A DNA stretch of 64,000 nt from Leptospira sp. B5-022 (GTDB lineage: Bacteria > Spirochaetota > Leptospiria > Leptospirales > Leptospiraceae): the NCBI RefSeq assembly GCF_000347035.1, contig NZ_ANIJ01000015.1, positions 186,001 through 250,000 of the forward strand, in the 5' to 3' direction. Of the stretch, positions 19,433-28,695 are shown one piece after another; position 1 is the first letter of the stretch, and every line of letters begins with the position of its first letter. Made by a program: the position numbers and the translations under genes. Below the pieces are notes generated by a model. That model was given only the letters and a program-made list of their open reading frames with translations. It did not search any database and was not told where the DNA came from.

Positions 19433-19987
19433 CTAGTTCAGCATCGGATCTTTTGTATGTTCCACAAAATACTTATACAATCCGCCTTTACTCTTTAAGG
19501 CTTCTTGCCAAGTTGCTTCCGGATCTTCCGTAAAGATCCACTCTGCATTCGGATCGTGAACAACCCAAGATTTACGCTCCATTTCCCCTTCTAGTTGAGA
19601 AGCTCCCCAGCCGGAATATCCTTGGTATACGTTAAACTTCGTTTTATCAGGATGTTCTAATAGTTCCACCAAAGCTTCGAAACTTCTGGCTAAAAACACA
19701 CCTGGAATAACTTCGATCCCCGGTTGTTTCAACTTAGGATTATCGTGAAGGATAGAGACAAATGTAGGATCCACAGGGCCGCCGGAATAGATCGGATAAG
19801 AACCGTCTATGCCCTCCGGGATTCCTTGGATCACATCGCTTAGGGCAACATCCATCTTTTTATTCAAAACAAGACCGAACGCACCTGCATGATCATGTTC
19901 GACCATGAGGATCACGGTACGATTGAAATAATCCGTTACGATGGATGAATTAGAAATTAATACTTTTCCGCCAAATCCGTTTTCCAT
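19433..19987 (-). CDS. YqgE/AlgH family protein
   Basis: The 184-residue soluble protein shows the family's N-terminal pattern: GKVLISNSSI, then TVILMVEHDHAGAFGLVLNK and YSGGPVDPTFVSILHD. AlgH was first linked to alginate control in Pseudomonas, but the biochemical role is unknown. It lies 9 bp after the oxidoreductase gene and 4 bp before the DUF2721 gene, in the tail of the heat-shock cluster. Confidence 0.85.
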   Translation of the reverse strand: MENGFGGKVLISNSSIVTDYFNRTVILMVEHDHAGAFGLVLNKKMDVALSDVIQGIPEGIDGSYPIYSGGPVDPTFVSILHDNPKLKQPGIEVIPGVFLARSFEALVELLEHPDKTKFNVYQGYSGWGASQLEGEMERKSWVVHDPNAEWIFTEDPEATWQEALKSKGGLYKYFVEHTKDPMLN

Positions 19988-19996
19988 ACAACCCGA

Positions 19997-20956
19997 TCAG
20001 TTTTTATGTATCTCACTCAAAATTTTGTAGGCGATCTCCAAGGTTTGGATATCGGATCTTCCATCTACTAAAGGTTCCGTTTCTTTCAGGATACATTTTA
20101 CAAAATGTTCATGTTCCTGTTTTAAAGGGTTGTCTTTGTGAACAAAGATCTTTTCCACGATGGATTCTTGGCGATACTTGATCTCTCCGGTCCTGAGTAG
20201 AATGTCCGAAGTTGCTTGCCGATGAAGCTCGATCTCTTGATCGCTAAAATCCAATGTTATGTACACGTCTTTTTGTGTGATATTCAGGGTCCGAATTTTT
20301 GATTGTGTATTTCTGCTCGCGGAAATATTTGCTATCGCGCCATTCTCAAAATGAAGAATAACGGCAGCAATATCTTCGTGACCGGAAACCACTTTGGTCC
20401 CCACTGCACTTAGATATTTGACGGGAGATTTTACTAGATTCAAAACGATATCTATATCATGGATCATCATATCCAGAACTACACCCACATCCTTAATTCT
20501 AGGATTAAAAGGGGCTAATCTTCTGGATTCGATTAAGAGAGGTTCGGTTACGATCTTTCCGAGTTCCAAAACGGCTCCGTTAAAACGTTCAACGTGACCT
20601 ACCTGTAAGACCAGATTGTTTTTAGAAGCAAGTTCCACGAGTTCTTTTGCTTGTTCTAAAGTTTCCGCGATCGGCTTCTCTACCAAAACATGTTTACCAG
20701 CAACAAGCGCCTTTTTAGCGATTTCATGATGTAGGAAAGTTGGTACCGCAATGATAACTGAATCAGTATGTTTGATCAGATCGTCTACGGTGGAGAAGGC
20801 GGAGGTTTTGTGTTTTTCCGCCATCTGAGACGCTCTTTCGGAATCGGAGTCGTAAATGCCTATCAGCTCCGCATCGCTTAATGTTTTTGCCACGTTTACG
20901 TGGTATTGGCCCATATGGCCAGTTCCGATTACTCCGATCTTGACTCTATTAGTCAT
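19997..20956 (-). CDS. Gfo/Idh/MocA family oxidoreductase
   Basis: The 319-residue product has an N-terminal Rossmann domain with GVIGTGHMGQYH, the family's VEKPIAETLEQA motif at about residue 92, and a C-terminal substrate domain with DMMIHDIDIVLNL. These NAD(P)-dependent enzymes act on sugars or related polyols; some act on UDP-N-acetylglucosamine derivatives for lipid A or surface sugars. The substrate here is unknown. The gene begins 21 bp after dnaJ on the same strand, so it could be co-transcribed with the chaperone operon. Confidence 0.85.
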   Translation of the reverse strand: MTNRVKIGVIGTGHMGQYHVNVAKTLSDAELIGIYDSDSERASQMAEKHKTSAFSTVDDLIKHTDSVIIAVPTFLHHEIAKKALVAGKHVLVEKPIAETLEQAKELVELASKNNLVLQVGHVERFNGAVLELGKIVTEPLLIESRRLAPFNPRIKDVGVVLDMMIHDIDIVLNLVKSPVKYLSAVGTKVVSGHEDIAAVILHFENGAIANISASRNTQSKIRTLNITQKDVYITLDFSDQEIELHRQATSDILLRTGEIKYRQESIVEKIFVHKDNPLKQEHEHFVKCILKETEPLVDGRSDIQTLEIAYKILSEIHKN

Positions 20957-20977
20957 GAAACTTCCTTTTTATGGATA

Positions 20978-22099
20978 TTACTTATTCGTAAAAATTTTAC
21001 CCTTAGAACCGGAAACGGATTCTCCGGACTCTCGAGCAAATTCTTCGATCAATTCTCTTTGTCTTCTAGTCAGTTTTTTAGGGATCTCAATGCGAACGAT
21101 CACATGCTGGTCCCCTTTTCCATATCCGCCTAAATACGGAATACCATGACCTTTCAAGCGAAACACTTGGCCTGACTCGGTTCCTTCCGGAATTTTCATC
21201 TTTACCTTTTTGCCGTCTATGGTTGGGACTTCTATGTCCCCGCCTAAGATCGCTTGTGTTAGGCTGATCTTTTTGTTTAAGATCAAGTCGTTCGCTTGGC
21301 GTTCGAATAATTCATGTTTTTTAATATGTGTTACCACATATAGATCGCCATGAGGACCACCGTTAGGTCCTGCTTCCCCTTCTCCGGAAACTTTTAGTCT
21401 GCTACCGGATTCGATACCGGGTGGGATCTTAATATTGATGGTACGTCTTTTTTCTACCAGACCTTGTCCATGACAGGTCTTGCATGGATTGGAGATGATA
21501 GTACCTTTTCCCCGACAAGTACCGCAGGTAGTTGCTACGGAGAAGAATCCCTGAGATCTACGGATCTGCCCTGAGCCTCCACAGTCCGGACAAGTAGAAG
21601 GTGTACTTCCTTTGTTCGCACCGGAACCTCCGCAATCTACGCAGGTTTCAAGTCTTGGGATCTCGATCTTATATTCCCTACCTAAGCTTGCGTCTTCGAG
21701 AGAAACTTCTAGATTGTAACGAAGATCAGAACCGCGTTGAGGACCGGACCTGCGGGATCCACCGCCCCCGGCTCTTCCTCCTCCGAAGAAGTCGCCGAAA
21801 ATATCTCCGAAATCACCGAAAATATCGGAGAAGTCGGTATACGCTCCTCCTCCGTATCCGCCTTGGGCGCCTGCACCCACTCCGGCTTTGCCGTATTGGT
21901 CGTACATGCGACGTTTATTAGCGTCTCTTAAAACTTCGTAAGCCTCGGTAGCTTCCTTAAATTTCTCTTCAGCAGCTTTATCACCCTGATTTTTATCAGG
22001 GTGATATTTGATAGCTAACTTCCGATACGCGGACTTGATCTCTTCGTCAGTCGCGGATTTGGAAACACCGAGGATATCGTAGTAACTTTTGTCACTCAT
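20978..22099 (-). CDS. dnaJ: chaperone DnaJ
   Basis: The 373-residue type I J-protein is DnaK's co-chaperone and stimulates its ATPase. It contains a J domain with HPD in [10 protein letters not shown], a Gly/Phe-rich stretch (about 75-115), four zinc-finger repeats ([32 protein letters not shown]) and the C-terminal substrate-binding domain. It is complete. It lies 7 bp after dnaK in the order hrcA-grpE-dnaK-dnaJ. Confidence 0.97.
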   Translation of the reverse strand: MSDKSYYDILGVSKSATDEEIKSAYRKLAIKYHPDKNQGDKAAEEKFKEATEAYEVLRDANKRRMYDQYGKAGVGAGAQGGYGGGAYTDFSDIFGDFGDIFGDFFGGGRAGGGGSRRSGPQRGSDLRYNLEVSLEDASLGREYKIEIPRLETCVDCGGSGANKGSTPSTCPDCGGSGQIRRSQGFFSVATTCGTCRGKGTIISNPCKTCHGQGLVEKRRTINIKIPPGIESGSRLKVSGEGEAGPNGGPHGDLYVVTHIKKHELFERQANDLILNKKISLTQAILGGDIEVPTIDGKKVKMKIPEGTESGQVFRLKGHGIPYLGGYGKGDQHVIVRIEIPKKLTRRQRELIEEFARESGESVSGSKGKIFTNK

Positions 22100-22106
22100 G
22101 TCTTAG

Positions 22107-24041
22107 TTACTTTTTCTCATCGTCCACTACGGTATAGTCCGCGTCCACGACCTTTTCTCCCTTAGCTTGGGAATTGTCGGCACCTTCGCTTGCTCCGGCA
22201 CCGTTAGGTCCTGGACCTGCTTCTTGCCCTGGAGCTCCTTGGGAATAAATTTTGGAACCTATTTCCGAAGCTCTTTTCGTGATGGACTCTTTCGCAGCAT
22301 TGATACGACCGATATCTCCAGATTCGATCGCTTCTCTTGCACGTTTGATCTCGTCATTCGCCAACTGTTTTTCGCTGTCGGAAAGTTTATCCCCGGCATC
22401 GGTTACCGCTTTTTCCAAAGAATAAGTGATCGTATCCAACTCGTTCTTAGCTTCCACAAGTTCTCTAGCGGCCTTGTCCGCAGCGGCATGTGCCTCCGCA
22501 TCTTTTACCATTTTAGAGATCTCATCTTCGCTTAATCCGGAAGAAGATTCGATACGTATCTTCTGCTCTTTACCTGTTCCCAGATCTTTTGCGGAAACAT
22601 GGACGATACCGTTCGCATCAATATCGAATGTAACTTCGATTTGAGGAACTCCTCTTGGTGCCGGCGCAATCCCGATCAGATCGAATCTTCCGAGTGTACG
22701 GTTACCTGCCGCCATATCCCTTTCTCCTTGGAGAACATGGATAGACACAGCATTTTGGTTGTCCGCAGCAGTTGAGAACACCTGGGATTTTTTAGTCGGG
22801 ATCGTAGTGTTTCTCTCGATCAGCTTAGTCATTACACCACCCAAAGTCTCGATACCGAGTGAAAGGGGAGTAACATCCAAAAGAAGAACATCGGAAACTT
22901 CTCCCGCTAAAACTCCTCCTTGGATAGCGGCACCGATTGCTACCACTTCGTCAGGGTTTACGGAACGATTCGGTTCTTTTCCGAAAATTCCTTTTACAAG
23001 TTCCTGGACCGCCGGGATACGAGTGGATCCTCCCACTAATATCACTTCGTCGATGTCGGCAGCCTTTAAGCCAGCATCGCGCAGCGCGTTCTCACATGGA
23101 ATACGAGTTCTTTCCACCAAGTTGCGGGTCAACTGATCGAACTTAGCTCTGGTAAGATTCATATCCAAGTGTTTTGGTCCGCTTGCGTCTGCAGTGATGA
23201 ACGGAAGATTTACTTGGGTGGACATAGTACCCGAAAGTTCTATCTTCGCCTTTTCCGCTGCTTCCTTCAAACGTTGAACGGTATTTTTATCTTGGGAGAT
23301 ATCTATCCCGTATTGTTTTTTGAATTCTTCGATCATCCATTCCATGATGACCATATCGAAGTCGTCCCCACCTAAGTGAGTGTCACCGTTGGTGGACTTA
23401 ACTTCGAACACTCCGTCTCCCAATTCTAGGATAGAAATATCGAAGGTTCCTCCTCCTAAGTCGTAGACAGCGATCTTTGCGTTAGTCTTCTTTTTATCGA
23501 ATCCGTAAGCAAGCGCGGCTGCGGTCGGTTCGTTAATGATCCTTTCCACGTCCAAACCTGCGATCCTACCTGCGTCTTTCGTAGCCTGACGTTGTTCGTC
23601 ATTAAAATAGGCAGGAACTGTGATCACAGCCTTGGTTACTTTGTGGCCTAGGTAATCTTCCGCAGTTTGTTTCATCTTTTGCAGAACTCTTGCGGAAATC
23701 TCCTGAGGAGTAAACTCTCCGGAAGCAGTTTCGAATTTCAGGCCGTCGTTACCGCTGCGGATCACTTTATAAGAAACGTGTTTCATTTCTTGTTCCGCTT
23801 CGTTAAATCGGCGCCCGATAAATCTTTTTGCTGAACGTACGGTATTTACTGCGTTAGTAATTGCTTGGTTTTTGGCAAACTGCCCAACCAAAGTTTCTCC
23901 CTTAGCGGTAAAAGCCACAATCGACGGAGTGGTTCTCGCTCCTTCGGAGTTTTGGATTACTACCGGATCCCCACCTTCCATTACGGAAACGCAAGAGTTG
24001 GTGGTCCCTAAGTCGATCCCGATAATCTTCTCTTTTGACAT
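22107..24041 (-). CDS. dnaK: chaperone DnaK (Hsp70)
   Basis: The 644-residue Hsp70 has a nucleotide-binding domain with [23 protein letters not shown] and [12 protein letters not shown], the linker [13 protein letters not shown], and a substrate-binding domain ending in a disordered Gly/Ala-rich tail and [12 protein letters not shown]. It refolds proteins with DnaJ and GrpE. A 99-bp spacer with an imperfect tandem repeat and a hairpin separates it from grpE, which may allow separate control of dnaK. Confidence 0.97.
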   Translation of the reverse strand: MSKEKIIGIDLGTTNSCVSVMEGGDPVVIQNSEGARTTPSIVAFTAKGETLVGQFAKNQAITNAVNTVRSAKRFIGRRFNEAEQEMKHVSYKVIRSGNDGLKFETASGEFTPQEISARVLQKMKQTAEDYLGHKVTKAVITVPAYFNDEQRQATKDAGRIAGLDVERIINEPTAAALAYGFDKKKTNAKIAVYDLGGGTFDISILELGDGVFEVKSTNGDTHLGGDDFDMVIMEWMIEEFKKQYGIDISQDKNTVQRLKEAAEKAKIELSGTMSTQVNLPFITADASGPKHLDMNLTRAKFDQLTRNLVERTRIPCENALRDAGLKAADIDEVILVGGSTRIPAVQELVKGIFGKEPNRSVNPDEVVAIGAAIQGGVLAGEVSDVLLLDVTPLSLGIETLGGVMTKLIERNTTIPTKKSQVFSTAADNQNAVSIHVLQGERDMAAGNRTLGRFDLIGIAPAPRGVPQIEVTFDIDANGIVHVSAKDLGTGKEQKIRIESSSGLSEDEISKMVKDAEAHAAADKAARELVEAKNELDTITYSLEKAVTDAGDKLSDSEKQLANDEIKRAREAIESGDIGRINAAKESITKRASEIGSKIYSQGAPGQEAGPGPNGAGASEGADNSQAKGEKVVDADYTVVDDEKK

Positions 24042-24084
24042 TTTGGTTTCTCCTTCCGCTTTTTCGGGATTTCCCGCCAGCGGT

Positions 24085-24127
24085 TATTCAAGATATATTT
24101 CGCTCTATTCAAGGCGATATTTCGCCT
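24085..24127 (-). repeat. tandem near-repeat and hairpin between grpE and dnaK
   Basis: On the minus strand, two copies of a roughly 20-base unit (GCGAAATATCGCCTTGAATA at 24106-24125 and GCGAAATATATCTTGAATA at 24085-24103) lie two bases apart. The first copy overlaps a perfect hairpin (AGGCGA-AATA-TCGCCT, 24112-24127). Another stem with ACCAAAG/CTTTGGT arms spans the end of grpE. This could be an RNA processing or stabilising element. Confidence 0.45.
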
Positions 24128-24140
24128 AACAACCAAAGTA

Positions 24141-24812
24141 TTATACCTTTGGTTTTCCGATCCTCACCCTAGCGGGTCTTAAGGAAAACTTATCTTCATT
24201 TTCCTTAATATAAAATCCCGCCTGATAGACTTCTATCACGGTTTCTTCCTTATACTGATCCCCTTCTTCCGAAGACAATGCTTCCATCAAAGTCGGATCG
24301 AAAGGTTCTCCCTGAGGATACTGCCTAAACACATTCGACTTTTCCAAAACGGAATAGAATTCCTTCAGGATCATGGCGACCCCGTCCACGAAAGGTTTCA
24401 CCTCTTCCGTGACGTTTACACCGGAACCTACACGATCCAAATTATCGATAGGATTCAAAAACTCCGTTACCAAAGATTTGACTGCTTCCCTCTTTATATT
24501 AGAGAATTCTTGTGCAGATCTTCTCTTATAATTCTGAAACTCGGCTCTTTCCCTGGTCCAGGAATCTTTTAGGGATTCGATCTCCTTTTTCGCAGCCTCT
24601 AATTCCTTACGTAAAGTTTCCTCTGCCGTTTCCGGTTTTTTGGAATCCTCCGGATTTTCTCCGGCAGGCGTTGCGACCGCTTCTTCCTGACTCATCTCTT
24701 TGTCGTTTCCTTGTATAATATTTTCGGTACGCGTATTTTCGGGCTCCGGTCTCGCGTTATCCGGAGCGGCGTCGGTCCTATTTTGAAAGTTATTACCCTC
24801 TCTGGTTTCCAC
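24141..24812 (-). CDS. grpE: nucleotide exchange factor GrpE
   Basis: The 223-residue protein has an acidic, disordered first 60 residues, a long coiled-coil (about 65-110, with ERAEFQNYKRRSAQE), and the C-terminal beta-wing with FDPTLMEAL and VIEVYQAGFYIKE. It releases ADP from DnaK. It starts 12 bp after hrcA. The N-terminal extension is somewhat longer than average. Confidence 0.94.
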   Translation of the reverse strand: METREGNNFQNRTDAAPDNARPEPENTRTENIIQGNDKEMSQEEAVATPAGENPEDSKKPETAEETLRKELEAAKKEIESLKDSWTRERAEFQNYKRRSAQEFSNIKREAVKSLVTEFLNPIDNLDRVGSGVNVTEEVKPFVDGVAMILKEFYSVLEKSNVFRQYPQGEPFDPTLMEALSSEEGDQYKEETVIEVYQAGFYIKENEDKFSLRPARVRIGKPKV

Positions 24813-24824
24813 GTCGTTCTCCCT

Positions 24825-25853
24825 TTATTTACTAATCCGTGTGATCATCTCCGAAACTAATTTCGAGGTAAAATCCACAAGAGGAAGCGCTCTATGATAA
24901 TCCATCCTTTGAGGACCGATAATTCCCATAGCGCCTATCCTTTTCTCTCCCATTCTATATCCGGACGTAATGATGCTCACCCCGCCCATTCTTCCGTCTC
25001 CGTCCTTTCCTATAACGGTATACACTCCGTCGTGTTCGGAATATTCTCCGAACATTCCGGTGAGGAATCTTTTATCATCCAGCAATGAGAGAACCTGGTT
25101 GAGTTTTTCCTCTTCATCCTTAAATCTTCCGTATAAATTCTTGAGACCGTCGATATACAAAGACACTTCCGAATTATCGGGTGTCATAGCAGCGGAGATC
25201 ACTCCGGACACTTTATAAAAATCTAATGGTCCATCCTTTCTCAGCAACAGGGAAGGGATAACCTTCTCCTGGATCTCGAACATATCGTAACCTTTCGCGT
25301 TATCGTTCAGATACTTTGAGATCTGATACAACTCTTCCTGGCTGTAATTTCGATCCAAAAATACGTTTCGGTTCAGGACAGCTCCGGAACGCATTACCAT
25401 GATCATCAGGACCTCGTCCCCATGCACATGGATCAATTCCACGTGTTTCAGAGTGTCCAAACTTTTAGCCGGTCCTAAAACCACTCCCGCAGAATTGGAA
25501 AGACTAGCGAGAACACTTGCAGTCGCCTTCAGGATTTGATCCAGTTTGAACTGCATCTTCAGATATTCTTCCTGGATCCTTTGTTTTTCCTTGATGGTTA
25601 ACTCATAAAGAACCACCAGCGAATCCACATAGAATCTATAACCGATCTCTGTCGGGATCCTTCCCCCCGAAGTATGCCGAGAAGCGAGATAACCCATCTC
25701 TTCCAGTTCCTTTAAAACGGTCCGAATGGAAGCCGGGGACAAACCTATATCATGTTTGTCGAATAATGTTTTAGAGCCAACTGGACGGTTCTCCTGGATA
25801 AACTCGTCCACCGTTGCCTTAAGGATCATCCTATGTCTTTGGGATAGTTCCAT
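24825..25853 (-). CDS. hrcA: heat-inducible transcription repressor HrcA
   Basis: The 342-residue repressor binds CIRCE operators. It has an N-terminal winged-helix domain (SQRHRMILKATVDEFIQENR, LSPASIRTVLKELEEMGYL), then a GAF-like dimerisation region. The start is taken at the ATG at 25853 (MELSQRH), which matches typical HrcA N termini; a GTG 18 bases upstream would begin inside the CIRCE element and is unlikely. It is the first gene of the chaperone operon, so it represses its own synthesis. Confidence 0.95.
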   Translation of the reverse strand: MELSQRHRMILKATVDEFIQENRPVGSKTLFDKHDIGLSPASIRTVLKELEEMGYLASRHTSGGRIPTEIGYRFYVDSLVVLYELTIKEKQRIQEEYLKMQFKLDQILKATASVLASLSNSAGVVLGPAKSLDTLKHVELIHVHGDEVLMIMVMRSGAVLNRNVFLDRNYSQEELYQISKYLNDNAKGYDMFEIQEKVIPSLLLRKDGPLDFYKVSGVISAAMTPDNSEVSLYIDGLKNLYGRFKDEEEKLNQVLSLLDDKRFLTGMFGEYSEHDGVYTVIGKDGDGRMGGVSIITSGYRMGEKRIGAMGIIGPQRMDYHRALPLVDFTSKLVSEMITRISK

Positions 25854-25864
25854 ATCTACTCTTA

Positions 25865-25891
25865 TTGGCACTCTGCAAGTTAGAGTGCCAA
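25865..25891. promoter_or_regulatory. CIRCE operator
   Basis: TTGGCACTC (25865-25873), nine bases, then GAGTGCCAA (25883-25891) form a perfect inverted repeat. It differs from the consensus TTAGCACTC-N9-GAGTGCTAA at one symmetric position. It lies 11 bases upstream of the hrcA ATG, so HrcA bound here would block transcription of the operon or its translation start region. Confidence 0.93.
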
Positions 25892-26134
25892 ATCACCTCT
25901 CAAGTTTCCATACGGCTCAAAAAAAAGTCAAGAATTTTGGATTTTAAGCAGTCCCAGAGCTAGTCTGACAGAAAAAATTGGAAAAAATACATCCCATAAG
26001 GGATAAAATTAAAAGGCCAAGTGGATGAAACCTTAGTTTCCTTTGAGGTGGCATGAGTAGGAAGAACCAAGCGATTATTTGGTATCGCTCTAGGCTCCGT
26101 TCTAAATTTTAGTTTCGGAGCTTGATTCTATAAA

Positions 26135-26449
<315 letters not shown>

Positions 26450-26457
26450 ATCTATTT

Positions 26458-26494
26458 GGCCGTTCTCGTCTTATCCGAACGAAAACGGCCTTTT
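26458..26494 (+). terminator. terminator of ppnP
   Basis: Inverted arms GGCCGTT-C-TCGT (26458-26469) and ACGA-A-AACGGCC (26479-26490) form a 12-bp stem with one mismatch, followed by TTTT. It lies nine bases past the ppnP stop. Confidence 0.8.
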
Positions 26495-26503
26495 ATATCG
26501 ATT

Positions 26504-27394
26504 TCAGGTTTGAGCTAAAATCGGAAATTTAAAGCACTTTTCTGGAACCGGAAATTCTCCCTTCACAAACAGAGGTGACTCAAAAGGCGCCTCGAATTTT
26601 TCGCAACGAATATCGAATTTTTCCGGAGAAAAACCGAATCGAATCTCGGCGGCCTCAGGTATTCCTAAAGAAGCAAGTAGTTTTTCAAGATCGGGCCTTC
26701 TATCGCACAAAACATCATAAATCCATAATGTTTTGTCTTCCCTCCCAATAACTAAGATCGAATTTTCCGAATCGTCGTATAGGAACTGAAAAGATTCTCC
26801 CGCTAAAAAATAAAAAAGTAGGATCGAACCGTATCCCATAGCCCCGAAAATTTCCGTTGTAGGCAACGAAAAAGATGAGATCCTTTTCAAGATCTCCACA
26901 TCTTGTGCAAAATTTGGATTTAGAATTCTGTAATGCTTTTTCTTTCCTTTCCCTAAAATACTTTCAGGATATGCCGCTCTGAACCAAATTTCTTCCACTT
27001 TTCGAAATCCGAACTTAGGATAAAAATCGGTAACGGAATCGTTTGCAAAAAGAAATACCAAGCCGTTCGAATACTTTTCCAAAACGGTTCGTATCAGTTT
27101 TGCGGACAGACCCTGTTTTCTATAATCGGGGAGAGTTCCTACTGCCCCGAGTTGAATTGCGCTCCTTCTATCTCCTAAAAGAAGAACGTCCATTTCCATT
27201 ACGGAAACGTTAGATAGGATTTTTCCCTCCGGATCGATCAATGAATTGGGATGGTACTTTTCAGACCAACCTCCTTTTTCGAACCAAGGACGAAAGTCAG
27301 CCCCATACAAAGCCTGGGGAGTAAATTCGAAATATTTTTCTCTCAGGTCGGATCTGTCTCTATAACTCGAGACCGTGGATACACCTCTGTTCAT
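26504..27394 (-). CDS. GNAT family N-acetyltransferase
   Basis: The 296-residue product has a GNAT core in its first half: IQLGAVGTLPDYRKQGLSAKLI carries the acetyl-CoA-binding R/Q-x-x-G-x-A loop, followed by LVFLFANDSVTDFYPKFGFRKV, the typical beta5-alpha segment. The C-terminal half resembles the sterol-carrier-like half of Eis-type proteins. The ATG at 27394 follows AAGGAAAA; a TTG eight codons upstream lacks a ribosome site. The substrate is unknown. Confidence 0.8.
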   Translation of the reverse strand: MNRGVSTVSSYRDRSDLREKYFEFTPQALYGADFRPWFEKGGWSEKYHPNSLIDPEGKILSNVSVMEMDVLLLGDRRSAIQLGAVGTLPDYRKQGLSAKLIRTVLEKYSNGLVFLFANDSVTDFYPKFGFRKVEEIWFRAAYPESILGKGKKKHYRILNPNFAQDVEILKRISSFSLPTTEIFGAMGYGSILLFYFLAGESFQFLYDDSENSILVIGREDKTLWIYDVLCDRRPDLEKLLASLGIPEAAEIRFGFSPEKFDIRCEKFEAPFESPLFVKGEFPVPEKCFKFPILAQT

Positions 27395-27567
27395 AAGTTT
27401 TCCTTTTCTTAAAGACAATATATATACCTGCGCAGTTCGATGATTAGAATGCGCATTTTGTAACTTAGATTTGTTTCGGAAAATTTTAGAGGTGGGTCGG
27501 AGTCATGGCTGGTCTTAATCTGTATGTACCAAGGTATTTTGTCAACATTTAGCTTCTATTCTACTAC

Positions 27568-27595
27568 TTGACAAATTCGTTTTCCAAGCTACACT
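27568..27595 (+). promoter_or_regulatory. sigma70-type promoter ahead of the riboswitch
   Basis: TTGACA (27568-27573) and TACACT (27590-27595) are 16 nt apart. Initiation would fall near 27602, right at the 5' edge of the c-di-AMP aptamer, which is what a riboswitch leader should look like. Confidence 0.7.
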
Positions 27596-27601
27596 TCGTT
27601 T

Positions 27602-27735
27602 AGAGTCTGCTTAATCCGACAGAAATCGGAGCGGAGGAACCAATTTTTGGGGCTAACCGTTCTCACGGGGGAAATCTCTCTTTCCTAGCCCGTCAGCTAA
27701 CTTCGTAAGCATGGAGAGAAGACCAGGAGTTCCCT
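27602..27735 (+). ncRNA. cyclic di-AMP riboswitch (ydaO-yuaA type)
   Basis: The leader RNA contains the conserved blocks of the ydaO class in order: GCTTAATCCG, CGGAGCGGAGGAACCAA, TTTTTGGGGCTAA, then after a variable arm GCCCGTCAGCTAAC, TTCGTAAGC and GGAGAGAAGACC. Known members sense c-di-AMP and mostly lower expression of ion-transport and cell-wall genes when ligand is high. A promoter ends just upstream. The controlled gene is the antiporter-tail-like protein beginning at 27820. Confidence 0.9.
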
Positions 27736-27742
27736 CCCAATC

Positions 27743-27797
27743 TTCCCGGCTCATTCTGACCTCGGGATTTTTTCATCCAACGAAATAGTTCCGGGAA
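27743..27797 (+). promoter_or_regulatory. putative riboswitch expression platform
   Basis: TCCCG (27744-27748) can pair with CGGGA (27763-27767), followed by six T (27768-27773), forming a short terminator. The same strand (TTCCCGG, 27743-27749) can instead pair perfectly with CCGGGAA (27791-27797), which would break the terminator. Such mutually exclusive pairing fits ligand-controlled termination. The stem is short, so this is tentative. Confidence 0.5.
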
Positions 27798-27819
27798 AAT
27801 TATAACCTAGGAGGCGAAA

Positions 27820-28527
27820 ATGAAAGTCCTAATTTCTTTTGCCAATCCCAAGATGGGAGCAAAACTTTTCGGGCTAACAAGGGCACTATTCTCAAAGTCC
27901 CGCGAAAACCTTTCCATAGTAGCGTTACACGTCGTTTCAGTGGAATCTAGATCCGAAGGGTTTCCAATATTAGAAGAAGACGAAATTTTCCAAGCAGTAA
28001 GAGAAGAAGCTGCCGGTTCCGAATTCGATTTTGAAACCGTTGGATTTCCTTCCGACTGGGTAGTGCCGGGTATTGTCGAGATCGCAAAAAGTAAACAGAT
28101 CGATTTACTTCTATTAGGTGCAGCGCGTTCGTTATTCTCCGAGGATCTGCTAGGAGGAAAAGTAGGAGATGTGCTCAGACAATTGTCCGATCTGGATATC
28201 GCAGTACTTGCGGATAACGGATTAGTCGCTCCGATCGAGCCGATTATCTATTCTCCAGGTCTGGATTCGGCTCCACTTTTTCCATTCTCCACCGGTCTTT
28301 CTGCTTTTATAGAAAAACCGATCCCTGTCCTTTCTGGCGTAAATCAGTCGGAGTTCGGGTTGAACCAATCCAATCAATTTAAACCTTGGATCCCATTTTC
28401 TTTGAACGCAGCCGCGGACCAAACCAAAAATTTGGCAATCCTAGATTACGGGACCTATAAATCTTTTCACTCGGCTCTTTTGGATAGAAAAGGACTCTCC
28501 TTTCTAATCTTAAGAAAGGGAAATTAA
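27820..28527 (+). CDS. stand-alone antiporter C-terminal / universal-stress-like protein
   Basis: The 235-residue soluble protein begins MKVLISFANPKMGAKLF and contains LLLLGAARSLFSEDLLGGKV, then a beta-strand with IAVLADNGL. These are features of the universal-stress-like regulatory tail fused to some KefB/NhaS-type cation:proton antiporters. Here no transmembrane antiporter is attached. A second, weaker half follows (about 140-235). The start has a strong site, AGGAGG. It is preceded by a c-di-AMP riboswitch and followed by a terminator, so it is a one-gene regulon unit. A role in K+/Na+ homeostasis is inferred. Confidence 0.7.
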   Translation: MKVLISFANPKMGAKLFGLTRALFSKSRENLSIVALHVVSVESRSEGFPILEEDEIFQAVREEAAGSEFDFETVGFPSDWVVPGIVEIAKSKQIDLLLLGAARSLFSEDLLGGKVGDVLRQLSDLDIAVLADNGLVAPIEPIIYSPGLDSAPLFPFSTGLSAFIEKPIPVLSGVNQSEFGLNQSNQFKPWIPFSLNAAADQTKNLAILDYGTYKSFHSALLDRKGLSFLILRKGN

Positions 28528-28596
28528 AATAATAGTCTAAGTTTCGGAAAATTATACTCTCCGTATAACAATTTCTTAGCAGCATTATTTGTAATC

Positions 28597-28628
28597 GCCG
28601 CCTTACTGAAAACAGGCGGTCTTTTTTT
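28597..28628 (+). terminator. terminator of the riboswitch-controlled gene
   Basis: CCGCCT (28598-28603) pairs with AGGCGG (28614-28619), extended by a G-T pair, with a 10-nt loop. CTTTTTTT follows. Confidence 0.8.
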
Positions 28629-28695
28629 ATAATATTATCTTTTCCTTGCCTAAAAGTACAAAGCGTTAGATCCTTCCCGAAATCGGAAGGCGCAC

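Noticed and set aside
25854..25871. GTG start for hrcA inside the CIRCE element.
   Set aside because: It would put the operator in the coding region. HrcA proteins begin at the MELSQRH-type sequence.
26052..26108. An 18-codon frame with a GAGGTGG site ahead of ppnP, beginning ATGAGTAGGAAG.
   Set aside because: Too short to judge. It overlaps hairpins in the leader and shows no sign of coding pattern. It could be a leader peptide, but I cannot support it.
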